Shown here: one piece after another, positions 25,715-40,528 of the stretch
Numbering within the stretch: position 1 is the first letter of the stretch
How the letters are laid out: each line of letters starts with the position of its first letter
Program-made: the position numbers and the translations under genes
The notes under the pieces: generated by a model
Database searches by the model: none
Told to the model about the DNA's origin: nothing
Seen by the model: only the letters and a program-made list of their open reading frames with translations
Assembly: GCF_900200035.1 (NCBI RefSeq)
Contig: NZ_FZTC01000019.1
Span: 766,066 to 830,065 of the forward strand
Origin: Klebsiella grimontii
GTDB lineage: Bacteria; Pseudomonadota; Gammaproteobacteria; Enterobacterales; Enterobacteriaceae
Reading direction: 5' to 3'
Length of the DNA: 64,000 nucleotides

Positions 25715-27157
25715 CTAGCTGGAACAGCTCACCTCAAGACGCCTTCCCCAGTCAGGAGGACGATTGACATAATCATCCGTCCTGTCGATAAAAGGCTGGG
25801 ATAGCGCATTATGCAGACGTTCCAGCTCGCTCATATCTCCCTGCTCCGCCAGTTCAATTGCCCGCTGCGCCAGCCAGTTGCGCAGCACCAGCGCCGGATT
25901 CACGCTGCGCATCCGCGCCTGCCTTTGCGCATCGTCAACCTGTTCATCACGCAGGCGCGCGCGATAATCGGCAAACCAGCTATCGAAGGTCTCGCGGTCG
26001 ATAAACTCATCGCGTAGCGGCGAAGCGGCGCTCTCTTGCTCGCTGGCGCTGAGCATTCGGAAGGTCCGCGTATAGTCGCTGCCTTCGCGCGCCATTAAGG
26101 CAAACAGACCGTCCAGCAGCTCGTTATCCCCTTTTTGCTGGGTAAACAGGCCAAGCTTGTCGCGCATGCGGCGGCCATATGCCGTGAGCAGCGCGTGCTG
26201 GTAACTATCCAGCGCGCCGTTCAATAACTCCGCGCTGATAAACGGCGACAGCGTCTGCGCCAGCCGTTGCAGATTCCATAGCCCTACCGCCGGCTGATTA
26301 TCAAAGCTATAGCGCCCCTGATAATCGGAATGGTTACAGATAAATCCCGGCTGGAAATCGTCAAGGAAACCGTATGGACCGTAGTCCATCGTCAGGCCGA
26401 GGATCGACATGTTATCGGTATTCATTACCCCGTGCGCAAAGCCGACCGTTTGCCAGCTGGCAATCATTTCAGCCGTTCGGGCGACCACGTCGCTGTACCA
26501 GGCAATGTACTTATCCGCTTCATTTTGCAGATGCGGCCAGTGGTGACGGATCACGTAATCCGCCAGCTGCTGCACTTTGAGCGGCTCGCGGCGGTAGTAG
26601 AAGTGCTCAAAATGGCCAAACCGTACGTGGCTTTCCGCCAGCCGCATCAGCATCGCCCCGCGTTCAACGGTTTCACGGTATACCGGGGTGTCGCTGGCCA
26701 CTATCGCCAGCGCGCGAGTGGTGGGAATGCCCAGCGCATGCATTGCTTCCGAGGCCAGCCCCTCGCGGATCGTTGAGCGCAGCACCGCCCGTCCGTCCCC
26801 CATCCGTGAATAGGGAGTGAGCCCGGCGCCTTTCAGGTGCCAGTCAAAGCGACGACCGTCCGCGAGCTGCTGTTCGCCGAGCAGAATGCCGCGCCCGTCG
26901 CCGAGCTGCCCGGCCCAGGAGCCGAACTGGTGGCCGCTGTAGACCTGCGCCAGCGGCGACATTCCCGGCAGCAGCGTTTCGCCGCCCCATACGCCAGCGC
27001 CCTTCTCCGGGCTAAATAACGACTCGGCGACGCCCAGCGATCGCGCCAGCGGCGCGTTGTGCCAGACAAGCCGCGCATTCTCCAGCGGCGTGGGGGCTAA
27101 AGCAGTGTAAAAATCCGGCAGTTCATCACGCCAGTGGGTAGTAAAAGACAGGGTCAT
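25715..27157 (-). CDS. selO: SelO (YdiU), protein adenylyltransferase
   Basis: Pseudokinase-fold enzyme that transfers AMP from ATP to protein Ser/Thr/Tyr and affects redox proteins such as those of glutathionylation. The 480 residues contain the ATP-site segments [41 protein letters not shown] and the metal-site region [12 protein letters not shown]. The C-terminus ends EVSCSS, where other SelO proteins carry selenocysteine. E. coli ydiV, which lies next in that genome, is absent here. Confidence 0.93.
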   Translation of the reverse strand: MTLSFTTHWRDELPDFYTALAPTPLENARLVWHNAPLARSLGVAESLFSPEKGAGVWGGETLLPGMSPLAQVYSGHQFGSWAGQLGDGRGILLGEQQLADGRRFDWHLKGAGLTPYSRMGDGRAVLRSTIREGLASEAMHALGIPTTRALAIVASDTPVYRETVERGAMLMRLAESHVRFGHFEHFYYRREPLKVQQLADYVIRHHWPHLQNEADKYIAWYSDVVARTAEMIASWQTVGFAHGVMNTDNMSILGLTMDYGPYGFLDDFQPGFICNHSDYQGRYSFDNQPAVGLWNLQRLAQTLSPFISAELLNGALDSYQHALLTAYGRRMRDKLGLFTQQKGDNELLDGLFALMAREGSDYTRTFRMLSASEQESAASPLRDEFIDRETFDSWFADYRARLRDEQVDDAQRQARMRSVNPALVLRNWLAQRAIELAEQGDMSELERLHNALSQPFIDRTDDYVNRPPDWGRRLEVSCSS

Positions 27158-27283
27158 GGTTCCTCCTGCCTTCAGTGTAGTGCTTTCAACAAATTATTAA
27201 CACGGGGCGAGTACGGGGTTATTGCCATAATAAGCCGCACGGGGATTGTGCGCGCTTCTGCCATTGCCCGGTGGCGGCTGACG

Positions 27284-27748
27284 TTAGATCCTTCGCGCCT
27301 GCCAGAATTTTTTATGCCAGTAGACATTATCCAGCGATGAGCGCGTCACGCCCTGGCTGGTGGAGGCGTGGATAAACTGGTTGTCCGTGTCGTAAATACC
27401 GACGTGCAGACCGCTCTCTCCGGAGCCGGTCTTGAAAAAGACCAGATCGCCGGGCAGCAGTTCGCTCTTATCAATTTTGGTGCCGATCTCCGCCTGCTCG
27501 CGTGTCTCACGCGGTAGCTGCAGCGCGAACTTATCGCGAAAGGTCATTAACACAAACCCGGAGCAATCAACGCCGCGCGGCGACATGCCGCCGTAGCGAT
27601 AAGGCGCTCCCCGCCAGTTCCTTAACTGCTCATTCAGGTTGGCCACAACGGTAATCGAATCAGCCAGCCGTGGATTTGGCGGCGGCGCCCGGTGACTGCT
27701 ACAACCCGCCAGAAATAACGCAACACACAAAACGAGCCAGAAACGCAT
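27284..27748 (-). CDS. nlpC: NlpC lipoprotein, C40 peptidase
   Basis: Founding member of the NlpC/P60 cell-wall peptidases, predicted to cut between D-glutamate and meso-DAP. The 154 residues begin with a lipoprotein signal (lipobox LAGC, Cys16, then SS, which favours the outer membrane). The catalytic triad is visible as Cys62 (VDCSGF), His115 (GLHVGIYD) and His127 (FIHAST). It lies 81 bp downstream of btuD on the same strand, as in E. coli. Confidence 0.93.
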   Translation of the reverse strand: MRFWLVLCVALFLAGCSSHRAPPPNPRLADSITVVANLNEQLRNWRGAPYRYGGMSPRGVDCSGFVLMTFRDKFALQLPRETREQAEIGTKIDKSELLPGDLVFFKTGSGESGLHVGIYDTDNQFIHASTSQGVTRSSLDNVYWHKKFWQARRI

Positions 27749-27829
27749 CTCAGACGAATCCTCTGTTCCTTATCCTGTTAGCAGAATAATTTAGCTTGTT
27801 TATCAATTCGCTGGCAAGCTGACTGAGTG

Positions 27830-28579
27830 CTACTGTGACGGAACGAGCATAAGATGACCAGCCACCTCGACTCTCTGGAAGTCCATGGCGTAGGCGGCGG
27901 TTAAGTTTTCTTCGTTAAGGACTTCAGCGGTACTACCGCAGGCGATGGTTTTCCCCCGGCAGATAAGCCAGGCGCGATGGGCATGCCGGAGGGTATGATT
28001 AAGGTCGTGGCTGCTCATCACAATAGCAACCCCGGATGCGCAGAGCTCATTTAATACGCGATCGAGCGCGGACTGCTGCGCCACGTCCAGGCTGTTCATT
28101 GGTTCATCCAGCAAGAGCAATTGCCCGACCGGATTAGCCTGCCGATGAATCTGCAGTATTACCGCCGCCAGCCGCACGCGCTGCCACTCCCCACCAGAGA
28201 TGTGATTCACCTGGCGCCCAAGCTTATCGCCTAAGCCCAGTTTCTCCGCGATAGCCGTCAGCAGGGCGTTTTGCGCGTCGTTATGCAGATGCAGCGACAG
28301 ATAATGCCAGACCGGCATCGCGAAAGGCGGCATCTGGTGTTGGCTTAAATAGGCCCGATGACGCGCCAGCTCCTGAGCAGGCCAATCCTTCAGAGGGCGT
28401 TCATTCAGTTTGACCCGCCCCGGTCCGGTAGAAAGTCCCGCCATACGCGCCAGCAGCGTGCTTTTCCCCGCGCCGTTTGGCCCCACCAGATGAATAATCT
28501 CTCCCGGCCGGATATCCGCTGAAAACGGCGCCAGCCGCCCCGCCTCTTCTACGTCCTGTAGCTGCATCAAAAACGGCAT
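27830..28579 (-). CDS. btuD: BtuD, vitamin B12 transporter ATPase
   Basis: ATP-binding subunit of the BtuCDF importer, which moves cobalamin across the inner membrane. The 249 residues show Walker [11 protein letters not shown] (about 34-43), the signature [11 protein letters not shown], Walker [13 protein letters not shown] and the switch His in SSHDLNH. Its start overlaps the btuE stop by one base (TAATG), so it is co-translated with btuE. The partner gene btuC is about 1.6 kb away, beyond an inserted gene. Confidence 0.95.
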   Translation of the reverse strand: MPFLMQLQDVEEAGRLAPFSADIRPGEIIHLVGPNGAGKSTLLARMAGLSTGPGRVKLNERPLKDWPAQELARHRAYLSQHQMPPFAMPVWHYLSLHLHNDAQNALLTAIAEKLGLGDKLGRQVNHISGGEWQRVRLAAVILQIHRQANPVGQLLLLDEPMNSLDVAQQSALDRVLNELCASGVAIVMSSHDLNHTLRHAHRAWLICRGKTIACGSTAEVLNEENLTAAYAMDFQRVEVAGHLMLVPSQ

Positions 28580-29130
28580 TATTTCGCTAAAGCTCCTTTA
28601 ATGGCGGCCACCAGTTGGGGGTCATCCGGCGTCATATCCGGTGAGAAACGACCGATAACCTGTCCGTCCCGGCCAATGAGGAATTTTTCAAAGTTCCATA
28701 GAATATCATCGACATACAGCGGCGCCCTGCCTTTACTGGCCATGCGCTCATAAAAACCGCTGCCTTCCGGCGCGACGGCCTGCGGGGCGGCATCAACCAG
28801 CTTCTGATATAGAGGCGCGCGATGCTCGCCGTTGACGTCAATTTTGCTGAACATCGGGAAAGTGACGCCGTAGGTGGTGCTACAGAAGGTTTTAATCTCT
28901 TCTTCGCTGCCCGGCTCCTGCCCCAGGAACTGGTTGCACGGGAAGCCCAGCACGCTAAAACCTTCGCTTTCGAACGCTTTTTGCAGCGCTTCCAGCTGCT
29001 CATACTGCGGCGTCAGGCCGCATTTTGAAGCAACGTTAACGATCAGCAGCACTTTGCCCGCCCATGGGGCAAGCGTTGTGGTTTCACCATCGATGGTGGT
29101 GACTTCAGTATTGAGAATATCGTGTTGCAT
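28579..29130 (-). CDS. btuE: BtuE glutathione/thioredoxin peroxidase
   Basis: Non-essential peroxidase encoded in the B12 cluster; in E. coli it reduces peroxides with thioredoxin or glutathione and is not needed for B12 transport. The 183 residues are of the GPx family with the peroxidatic Cys37 in [10 protein letters not shown], the conserved [14 protein letters not shown] segment and Trp in WNFEKFLI. In E. coli btuE follows btuC directly; here an oppositely oriented lipoprotein gene separates them, so btuED must have their own promoter in 29131-29354. Confidence 0.93.
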   Translation of the reverse strand: MQHDILNTEVTTIDGETTTLAPWAGKVLLIVNVASKCGLTPQYEQLEALQKAFESEGFSVLGFPCNQFLGQEPGSEEEIKTFCSTTYGVTFPMFSKIDVNGEHRAPLYQKLVDAAPQAVAPEGSGFYERMASKGRAPLYVDDILWNFEKFLIGRDGQVIGRFSPDMTPDDPQLVAAIKGALAK

Positions 29131-29354
29131 AGCCTTCCCTCAGTGAATAAACCGGTTTCTGCTTCAGGTGATCCCTATCTACTGTAGCGGATTCAGACCG
29201 GGTCATTCTACTTTGAATCCCCCGGGAGTGTCTCTTGATGTAACAGGCCACACAACATGAATTCATCTCAACACCGGGAGCGCGCAATTCAGTGTACAGT
29301 GATGAATGGATGTAATAGCATTTCGTTAATTGTTAATTTAAGAGAGTTTTATTG

Positions 29355-30155
29355 ATGAAGAAGATGTTTAGCACGGTGTTAATTGCGGCCTCCGTCGCGC
29401 TGCTGGCGGCCTGCTCACCGGATGAAGATAATAAGATCAAAGTCGCCATTAATACCGGGCCGGATGAGGCTATCTGGAAAGTCGTAGAACAGGTGGCCAA
29501 AGAGAAATATAACCTCGACGTGGAGGTTATCTCATTTAATGATTACGTACTGCCGAACGAAGCGCTGAACAATAAAGACGTCGATGCTAACGCCTTCCAG
29601 ACGCTGCCTTACCTTGAGGCGCAATCAAAAGAGCGCGGCTATAAGTTTGCGATTGTCGGTAAAACCTTCGTTTTCCCGATCGCCGCCTACTCGAAGAAAA
29701 TCAAAAATATCAGCGAACTGCCTGACGGCGCGACGATTTCCATTTCTAACGAAACCACAACCCTGGGTCGCAGCCTGCTGCTGCTGCAGGCGCAAGGTTT
29801 AATCAAGCTAAAAGAAGGGACAGGCTATCTGCCTACAACGCTGGATATTATCGACAATCCTAAACAGCTAAAAATCGTCGAAGTCGACACGCCGCAGCTG
29901 ACCCGTACCCTTGACGACCCGAATGTCGCCCTGTCGATTATTAACACCAACTTCTCTGCCCAGGCCGGCCTGTCGGCCGCCCGCGATGGTTTATTTATGG
30001 AAGGTCCGGACTCGCCGTACGTCAACGCCATCGTTTCACGCGAAGAGAATAAAGACAGCAAAAAGGTTCAGGAGCTGAAAGAGGCCTTCCAGACTCAAGC
30101 GGTTGCCGACAAGGCAGCGGAAGTCTACAAAGGCGATGCGATTAAGGGCTGGTAA
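29355..30155 (+). CDS. NlpA/MetQ-family lipoprotein, orphan substrate-binding protein
   Basis: A 266-residue lipoprotein of the MetQ/NlpA (lipoprotein-28) family: signal peptide and lipobox LAAC (Cys20), then a periplasmic binding protein fold typical of D/L-methionine-binding MetQ, ending GDAIKGW. No metN or metI is nearby, so it is an orphan binding protein, as NlpA is in E. coli. Residue +2 is Ser rather than Asp, which by the sorting rule would not retain it in the inner membrane, unlike E. coli NlpA. The start is the ATG eight bases after GAGAG. It lies between btuE and btuC on the opposite strand. Confidence 0.85.
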   Translation: MKKMFSTVLIAASVALLAACSPDEDNKIKVAINTGPDEAIWKVVEQVAKEKYNLDVEVISFNDYVLPNEALNNKDVDANAFQTLPYLEAQSKERGYKFAIVGKTFVFPIAAYSKKIKNISELPDGATISISNETTTLGRSLLLLQAQGLIKLKEGTGYLPTTLDIIDNPKQLKIVEVDTPQLTRTLDDPNVALSIINTNFSAQAGLSAARDGLFMEGPDSPYVNAIVSREENKDSKKVQELKEAFQTQAVADKAAEVYKGDAIKGW

Positions 30156-30170
30156 TTAGCCACCGCTTAC

Positions 30171-30200
30171 GGCCGCCCGTCACTGCGGGCGGCCTGATTT
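30171..30200 (+). terminator. Terminator between the NlpA-like gene and btuC
   Basis: GGCCGCCCG and CGGGCGGCC form a 9-bp GC stem with a 6-base loop, then TGATTTTA. It begins 15 bases after the lipoprotein gene and overlaps the last codons of btuC on the other strand, so it can serve both. Confidence 0.8.
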
Positions 30201-31166
30201 TAATAATAACCAGATGAACACCGGCGCACCCAGGGTGGCGGTGACCACGCCAATCGGCAATTCCGCCGCCGAGAGCGCCAGACGCGCGACGATATCCGCC
30301 CCCAGCAGAGCGCTGGCTCCCGCTAACAGACAGGCCGGAAGCAGCGCGCGGTGATCGCTCAAACCACATAGCCGCAAAATATGCGGAATAACCAGACCGA
30401 TAAAGCCAATCGCTCCCGCCAGCGCCACGCTGACGCCCACCAGCCAACCGGTAGCGACCACCAGCACTTTACGCCATAGCCATAGCGGCAACCCCAGCTG
30501 ACGTGCGGAAACCTCCCCCAGCGCTAACAGATTGAGCGGCTGCGATTGCAGACACACCCAGGCCAGCACCGGCAGCAGCGCCAGCATCAGCCACAGCTGC
30601 TGCCAGTCCACGCCGCCAAAGCCGCCCATCATCCAGTACATCAGTTGGCGGAGATCGAAAGAGGTGGAGAAATAGACCGCCCAGGTCATCAGGGCGCTAC
30701 AAATGATGCCGAGCGCGACCCCCGCCAGCAGCAGGCGACTGGTTGAGAGATGCCGCCGGGCAAAACGCAGTAAAATAAAGGTAATAACCAGCGCGCCAGC
30801 AATCGCGCATAGCCCGAGCGCCCAGCCTGGAAGCATGCCTTTTCCCAGCAAGACGGCAGCTATCAGGCCAACCCCAGCCCCGTTTGATACCCCTAGCAGC
30901 CCAGGCTCCGCCAGCGGATTTTCAAACAGCGCCTGCATAATCGCCCCGGACAGCGCCAGCGCGGCCCCCACCAGCAGGACGGCCAGGGTGCGCGGCAGAC
31001 GAATCTGCCAGATAAACAGCTCACCTTTGGCGCTAAACCATTCGCCGGGGCCAATCCACTGGTCGCCGGCGCACAGGCTGATGGTCGACGTGACCAGCAG
31101 CAGCAACGTTAATACCGCAAGCCAGCGCCGGTTCCGGCGCCGTTGAATTTGAGCAAAGGTCAGCAT
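30180..31166 (-). CDS. btuC: BtuC, vitamin B12 transporter permease
   Basis: Membrane subunit of BtuCDF with about ten transmembrane helices, member of the FecCD permease family. The 328 residues include the conserved segments [21 protein letters not shown] (shown in part) and [16 protein letters not shown], the latter forming the coupling helix to BtuD. The start at MLTFAQ gives the E. coli size; an ATG 24 codons upstream would overlap the ihfA terminator. It is the distal gene behind ihfA, as in E. coli, but is separated from btuED. Confidence 0.95.
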   Translation of the reverse strand: MLTFAQIQRRRNRRWLAVLTLLLLVTSTISLCAGDQWIGPGEWFSAKGELFIWQIRLPRTLAVLLVGAALALSGAIMQALFENPLAEPGLLGVSNGAGVGLIAAVLLGKGMLPGWALGLCAIAGALVITFILLRFARRHLSTSRLLLAGVALGIICSALMTWAVYFSTSFDLRQLMYWMMGGFGGVDWQQLWLMLALLPVLAWVCLQSQPLNLLALGEVSARQLGLPLWLWRKVLVVATGWLVGVSVALAGAIGFIGLVIPHILRLCGLSDHRALLPACLLAGASALLGADIVARLALSAAELPIGVVTATLGAPVFIWLLLKSGRPQ

Positions 31167-31223
31167 AGATTTCTGAATCGAGAAAAAGGATGTGATTGAT
31201 TTTACGGTATTCGGCCAGGAAAA

Positions 31224-31251
31224 GAAAAAAGGCCGCATAGCGGCCTTTTTA
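31224..31251 (-). terminator. ihfA terminator
   Basis: AAAAGGCCGC and GCGGCCTTTT pair around a 3-base loop, with T-runs in both directions. It lies 12 bp after the ihfA stop and 58 bp before btuC, so btuC probably has its own promoter or depends on read-through. Confidence 0.85.
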
Positions 31252-31262
31252 GTTAGTTCAGA

Positions 31263-31562
31263 TTACTTATCTCTGGGTGACGCATTTTCGACACGGCTTT
31301 TTAGCTTCTGGCCAGGTCTGAAAGTCACCACTCGCCGGGCTGTAATAGGGATATCCTCTCCCGTTTTCGGGTTACGGCCCGGGCGTTGGTTCTTATCTCG
31401 CAAATCGAAATTGCCGAACCCGGAGAGTTTTACCTGCTCTCCGTTTTCCAGAGCGCGACGGACCTCTTCGAAAAATAACTCTACCAGCTCTTTGGCATCC
31501 CGCTTGCTAAGCCCAAGCTTATCAAACAGATATTCTGACATTTCAGCTTTTGTAAGCGCCAT
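31263..31562 (-). CDS. ihfA: Integration host factor subunit alpha
   Basis: DNA-bending nucleoid protein that pairs with IhfB. The 99 residues have the HU/IHF fold with the DNA-intercalating arm around [16 protein letters not shown], including the conserved Pro in NPKTG. It is the last gene of the pheST operon, 4 bp after pheT. In E. coli it also has a promoter inside pheT. Confidence 0.97.
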   Translation of the reverse strand: MALTKAEMSEYLFDKLGLSKRDAKELVELFFEEVRRALENGEQVKLSGFGNFDLRDKNQRPGRNPKTGEDIPITARRVVTFRPGQKLKSRVENASPRDK

Positions 31563-31566
31563 AGGT

Positions 31567-35061
<3,495 letters not shown>

Positions 35062-35109
35062 TCAACCCACGCGTCTGGAGCTTGAAATAGAACGAGCCAG
35101 TTCAGATAC

Positions 35110-35137
35110 AAAAAAAGCCTCCACAGGGGGAGGCTTT
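35110..35137 (-). terminator. pheST attenuator
   Basis: On the minus strand GCCTCC and GGAGGC arms with a 6-base loop are followed by TTTTTTT. It lies between pheM and pheS. Ribosome stalling at the Phe codons of pheM would favour an antiterminator and permit pheST transcription, as established in E. coli. Confidence 0.9.
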
Positions 35138-35183
35138 TTGGCGCTGTTTTCCGTTTCTTCTTTCACGCGCTAGCCTCCTGAGT

Positions 35184-35228
35184 TCAGGTGCTAAAGTAAA
35201 AAAAGAAGCGGAAAATAGCAGCATTCAT
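35184..35228 (-). CDS. pheM: PheM leader peptide
   Basis: Fourteen codons, [14 protein letters not shown], with five Phe codons among them, identical to the E. coli leader as I know it. It has no function as a protein; its translation senses charged tRNA-Phe and sets read-through at the attenuator about 50 bp downstream. Confidence 0.95.
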
Positions 35229-35318
35229 GCTTGCATTACCTTGTCTGGTAAAAAACGTAAGACCGATATTGAAATGCTTACGCGGATAAAAGTCAATGTA
35301 TTGATAGCCTTGAAACGA

Positions 35319-35343
35319 AAAGAGGGAGACAAGCTCCCTCTTT
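35319..35343 (-). terminator. Terminator after rplT
   Basis: AAAGAGGGAG and CTCCCTCTTT pair around a 5-base loop, then TCG, nine bases after the rplT stop on the minus strand. It limits read-through from the ribosomal genes into pheMST. Confidence 0.8.
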
Positions 35344-35351
35344 CAACTGGC

Positions 35352-35729
<378 letters not shown>

Positions 35730-35758
35730 CTAATTAAAAAGTTAAAAGGGTTAACGAC

Positions 35759-35980
<222 letters not shown>

Positions 35981-36052
35981 TTAATAAACGAAACATAGGC
36001 GAACAACAGCTGCGGAACCTAAAGGCTCCACAGACATTGCTACTTGAAGGCC

Positions 36053-36598
<546 letters not shown>

Positions 36599-38527
36599 TT
36601 ATTCCTCCAGTTGTTTTAGACTGCGGCTGCGAATCTCTTGTTGCAGCTTCTCGATAACTTCATTTACGTCCAGGCTGCCCAAGTCTTTGCCACGACGGGT
36701 ACGCACGGCAACTTTGCCAGCTTCTACCTCTTTGTCGCCACAGACCAACATGTAAGGGACACGACGTAAAGTGTGCTCGCGGATTTTAAAGCCTATCTTC
36801 TCATTTCTCAAGTCTGCTTTTACGCGAATGCCCGCATTTTGTAGTTTACGCGTCAATTCGTTAACGTATTCAGCCTGAGAATCAGTAATATTCATGATCA
36901 CAACCTGCACTGGCGCAAGCCAGCTTGGGAAGAAGCCGGCAAACTCTTCGGTCAGGATGCCAATAAAGCGCTCCAGCGAACCAAGAATCGCACGGTGAAT
37001 CATTACCGGTACCTGTCGTTCGTTATTTTCGCCAACATAGGAGGCGCTTAAACGCTGCGGCAGGGAGAAGTCCAGCTGTACAGTACCGCACTGCCATGCA
37101 CGATCGAGGCAGTCATACAGGGTAAATTCAATTTTCGGACCATAGAAGGCGCCTTCACCCAGTTGATATTCAAACGGGATATTGTTCTCTTCCAGCGCCA
37201 CCGCCAGATCCGCTTCAGCACGATCCCATGTCTCATCACTACCGATGCGTTTTTCCGGGCGAGTTGACAGCTTGACGACGATTTTCTCGAAGCCGAAGGT
37301 GCTGTACATATCGTAGACCATACGAATACAGGCGTTAACTTCATCACGAACCTGATCTTCAGTACAGAAAATATGGGCATCGTCCTGAGTAAACCCGCGT
37401 ACGCGCATCAGGCCATGCAGCGCGCCTGACGGCTCATTGCGATGGCAGCTACCGAATTCAGCCATACGTAATGGCAGATCGCGGTAGGATTTCAGGCCCT
37501 GGTTGAAGATCTGCACGTGACCCGGGCAGTTCATCGGCTTGATGCAGTATTCACGGTTCTCGGAAGAAGTGGTAAACATCGCATCTTTATAGTTGTCCCA
37601 GTGGCCGGTTTTTTCCCACAGCACACGGTCCATCATAAACGGGCCTTTAACTTCCTGATACTGGTACTCTTTCAGCTTAGAACGCACAAAAGTTTCCAGT
37701 TCGCGGAAGATAGTCCATCCGTCATTATGCCAGAACACCATACCCGGCGCCTCTTCCTGCATATGATACAGGTCGAGCTGCTTACCGATTTTACGGTGAT
37801 CGCGCTTAGCGGCTTCTTCCAGGCGCTGCAGATAGGCATTCAGCGCTTTCTTATCTGCCCAGGCGGTACCGTAGATGCGCTGCAGCATTTTATTGTTGCT
37901 ATCGCCGCGCCAGTAGGCGCCAGCGGTCTTCATCAGTTTGAAGTGATGGCAGAAACGCATATTCGGCACATGCGGCCCACGGCACATGTCGACATATTCT
38001 TCGTGATGATACAAGCCAGGCTTGTCATCATGAGCAATGTTTTCATCAAGAATAGAGACTTTATAGCTCTCGCCACGCTTCACAAAGGTTTCACGCGCTT
38101 CGTGCCAGCTGACTTTCTTCTTAATAACGTCGTAGTTTTTCTCGGCGAGCTCATGCATACGTTTTTCGAGCGCGTCGATATCTTCCTGGGTCAGGGTATG
38201 GTCCAGATCGACATCGTAGTAGAAACCATTGTCGACAACCGGGCCGATCGCCATTTTGGTATTTGGCCACAGCTGTTTAATCGCATGCCCCAAAAGGTGC
38301 GCACAGGAGTGACGAATAATCTCAAGACCATCTTCATCTTTCGCGGTGATGATAGAGAGCGTTGCGTCGTTTTCAATTAAGTCACAGGCGTCAACCAGCT
38401 CGCCGTTGACACGACCAGCGATAGTGGCTTTCGCCAGACCGGGGCCAATATCCAGAGCGACGTCCATCGGGCTCACAGCGTGATCAAAATGGCGTTGGCT
38501 GCCATCAGGAAGCGTAATTACAGGCAT
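36599..38527 (-). CDS. thrS: Threonyl-tRNA synthetase
   Basis: Class II synthetase of 642 residues: TGS domain (about 1-61), editing domain with the metal-binding [16 protein letters not shown] motif, catalytic core with RPEKRIGS and the motif 2 region [18 protein letters not shown], and a C-terminal anticodon-binding domain. Zinc-binding Cys and His residues include CPGH. First gene of the thrS-infC-rpmI-rplT operon. The E. coli enzyme represses its own translation by binding tRNA-like folds in its leader. Confidence 0.97.
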   Translation of the reverse strand: MPVITLPDGSQRHFDHAVSPMDVALDIGPGLAKATIAGRVNGELVDACDLIENDATLSIITAKDEDGLEIIRHSCAHLLGHAIKQLWPNTKMAIGPVVDNGFYYDVDLDHTLTQEDIDALEKRMHELAEKNYDVIKKKVSWHEARETFVKRGESYKVSILDENIAHDDKPGLYHHEEYVDMCRGPHVPNMRFCHHFKLMKTAGAYWRGDSNNKMLQRIYGTAWADKKALNAYLQRLEEAAKRDHRKIGKQLDLYHMQEEAPGMVFWHNDGWTIFRELETFVRSKLKEYQYQEVKGPFMMDRVLWEKTGHWDNYKDAMFTTSSENREYCIKPMNCPGHVQIFNQGLKSYRDLPLRMAEFGSCHRNEPSGALHGLMRVRGFTQDDAHIFCTEDQVRDEVNACIRMVYDMYSTFGFEKIVVKLSTRPEKRIGSDETWDRAEADLAVALEENNIPFEYQLGEGAFYGPKIEFTLYDCLDRAWQCGTVQLDFSLPQRLSASYVGENNERQVPVMIHRAILGSLERFIGILTEEFAGFFPSWLAPVQVVIMNITDSQAEYVNELTRKLQNAGIRVKADLRNEKIGFKIREHTLRRVPYMLVCGDKEVEAGKVAVRTRRGKDLGSLDVNEVIEKLQQEIRSRSLKQLEE

Positions 38528-38976
38528 TTCATGTCCTTATTTGCAGTGGTGCCCCGCACGAAAGAGCACATACAAAACAATATAATCATAATTATCAACA
38601 CGTTCAGGCCCAGTTCCCGCTTCACTCTGCGAAAATATGTGCACGCTCGTTCACCGACACGTCCCCACCTGCAGCCGCCTGTTGATAACACCGAGGGTTA
38701 GTTTACACATCATTAGTCCGTGATAAAAGTCACATAAGACTAAATGGTTATTGTTGATGGAAAAAAAAGGGGGCGGCGTAACAAACGCTGCATAATTGCT
38801 TCAGCGATAGATCGGAAGAAACGACGACAGCGCGATATGACGCATATAGAATATTTATGATTTCACATAAATTATGACGATTTAACACCAAACGCGGAAA
38901 GCGAAACCGGTACAGCATTACCCGGTTTACTGCTTGACGAAATAATAAAAGAGAAGTTATGAATGGTGTTTAAATA
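38528..38976. promoter_or_regulatory. thrS leader and adjacent intergenic region
   Basis: The 170 bases next to thrS correspond in position to the structured leader (operator) that ThrRS binds in E. coli. The GC-rich stretch near 38640-38700 should hold its stems, though I did not fold it. The rest, to 38976, is AT-rich with an A-run at 38759-38768 and no gene I can support. Confidence 0.5.
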
Positions 38977-39210
38977 TCAGGACCATTCGCCAGCGACAAG
39001 TTTATGAACATCAAACGCGTCGTTCATTGACTGTCCGGTTGATTGTGAGCCCGGAGCAATGTTGGAGCCCGCTTCGACATCGGTCGCTTTGGCAATGCCC
39101 ACTGGCGTACGATCGTGATTACCCGGCTGCGGTGCGGGAGCGGCGGCAAATGCGCCAAAAGACAGCGTGCACAGCATCACGGCCGCGAGTGCGATTTTGC
39201 TATTTCTCAT
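38977..39210 (-). CDS. Small exported protein of unknown function
   Basis: A 77-residue protein starting MRNSKIALAAVML with a clear Sec signal peptide (cleavage expected after about residue 22, SFGAFA). The mature part is about 55 polar residues rich in Gly, Ser and Pro, with no cysteines. It includes TPVGIAKATDVEAGSN and ends HKLVAGEWS. I do not recognise a family. The ATG chosen has AAGAG about nine bases upstream; one three codons earlier is possible. No E. coli counterpart lies between thrS and ydiY as I know the map. A CRP-like site precedes it. Confidence 0.65.
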   Translation of the reverse strand: MRNSKIALAAVMLCTLSFGAFAAAPAPQPGNHDRTPVGIAKATDVEAGSNIAPGSQSTGQSMNDAFDVHKLVAGEWS

Positions 39211-39274
39211 GATAGTCATTCTCTTATTTGTTGCAGATAATAGAACGGATTCGTTATCTCCGCCTGTGTTGAAC

Positions 39275-39296
39275 AGTATAGATCCAGATCACATTT
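39275..39296 (-). promoter_or_regulatory. CRP-like site upstream of the small exported protein
   Basis: Read on the minus strand, AAATGTGATCTGGATCTATA has a perfect left half (TGTGA) and a partial right half (TCTAT against TCACA) with a 6-base spacer. It is 65-86 bp upstream of the start codon. A plausible but unproven CRP site. Confidence 0.45.
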
Positions 39297-39452
39297 TTGT
39301 CCGACCCAATATTTATCTTTTCGTGTCAAATTGACTGCATATTTGTCAGCAAAATAGCAATTATGAGGAAATTATGGAGACCATTTCTTTTTATAAAAAA
39401 CAAAACAAGAGACCAAAAATAATAATGCCACTTATTGCTAAATTTAAAACAA

Positions 39453-39475
39453 TCAGGCCGGAATATCCGGCCTGA
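39453..39475 (-). terminator. ydiY terminator
   Basis: TCAGGCCGGA and TCCGGCCTGA form a 10-bp stem just after the ydiY stop; on the minus strand TTGTTTTAAATTT follows. Confidence 0.8.
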
Positions 39476-39480
39476 AAATA

Positions 39481-40239
39481 TTACATTTTATAACCGAGCG
39501 ATAGCGTGGTGCGGCGATCGGTATGTTCCGGCGCCGATGACGGCGGTTCAGAGTTCCACGTCAGGTTATAGGCTACTTTGAGGGCAAAGTGCGCGTTAAT
39601 CGCAACGTTTAACGCACTTTCAGAGTTCAGCGTCGTATCTTCAGCGCCGAATACCGAGACGCCTTGGGTAAATTTGGCGTTATCGGTCATCTGCCAGGCG
39701 TAGGTACCGGAAGCATAGCCCAACGGCTGAGTATCATTATCACCATCGGTATACTCGTCATAGCGTACGCCAGGACCAAATTCAAAACGCAGGCTGTGTA
39801 CCGGGCCGTTCATGATCTGACGACCATAACCCGCGGTGAACACATCACGCTGCTGATAACCATTGTAACGATCCGTCAGCCAGCTCGCCTGACCAAAAAG
39901 ATAATTCTGGTCGGTCAGGTTATAACGGCTACGTCCGCCCACCGCGTACTTTTCCGAAGAGCGCTGATCGTTTGACGACGTATTGCTGGCATTTCCCCAC
40001 AGCGACCATGCGGTGGTATCGCCATACCAGGTCAACGTGGAGTCGGCGGTCATTGAGGAACTTTTCGTATTGCCGGACTGCGCCAGATAACCGGCGTTAA
40101 CAGTACCTTCGAAAGGTTTTTTTGCAGAAGAAGGGTCATCCATGACAGTAAAAACGGAATCATCGGCCATTGCGCACGCAGACGCAAAGAGCCCTCCCGC
40201 CAGCATCACCGCTGCGGGTACTGTCTTCAAAAGCTTCAT
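39481..40239 (-). CDS. ydiY: YdiY, DUF481 outer-membrane protein
   Basis: A 252-residue DUF481 protein, annotated in E. coli as an acid- or salt-inducible outer-membrane protein. It has a signal peptide (about 1-25, ending CAMA) and a predicted beta-barrel of alternating strands, ending RRTTLSLGYKM with a barrel-type C-terminal strand. The length equals E. coli YdiY and pfkB is divergent as in E. coli. The function is not known. Confidence 0.9.
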   Translation of the reverse strand: MKLLKTVPAAVMLAGGLFASACAMADDSVFTVMDDPSSAKKPFEGTVNAGYLAQSGNTKSSSMTADSTLTWYGDTTAWSLWGNASNTSSNDQRSSEKYAVGGRSRYNLTDQNYLFGQASWLTDRYNGYQQRDVFTAGYGRQIMNGPVHSLRFEFGPGVRYDEYTDGDNDTQPLGYASGTYAWQMTDNAKFTQGVSVFGAEDTTLNSESALNVAINAHFALKVAYNLTWNSEPPSSAPEHTDRRTTLSLGYKM

Positions 40240-40528
40240 TTAATTTTAAGTCCGTACAACCTATAAGGAGACCAGGAGGGTCCCGGGAGCTTTCGCGAGG
40301 ATCGCTAATAGCCGGTCCTAAGAAAGGGAGTAAATTATAAAAAAGCACGATTAACTTAGCAATCAATTACTCTTTCGTTTTTTGTATAAGACGCTTCGCA
40401 AAACAATTTTTATTTCATAAAGATAAAATGGGGTACCGGGGCATAAGCTAGTCGTCGCTTCCCCTTACCTCCTTTAAGTGCCATGCTTAAAATCAGAGCA
40501 GCTAAATTCGTATTATGGAGGAAACCGG

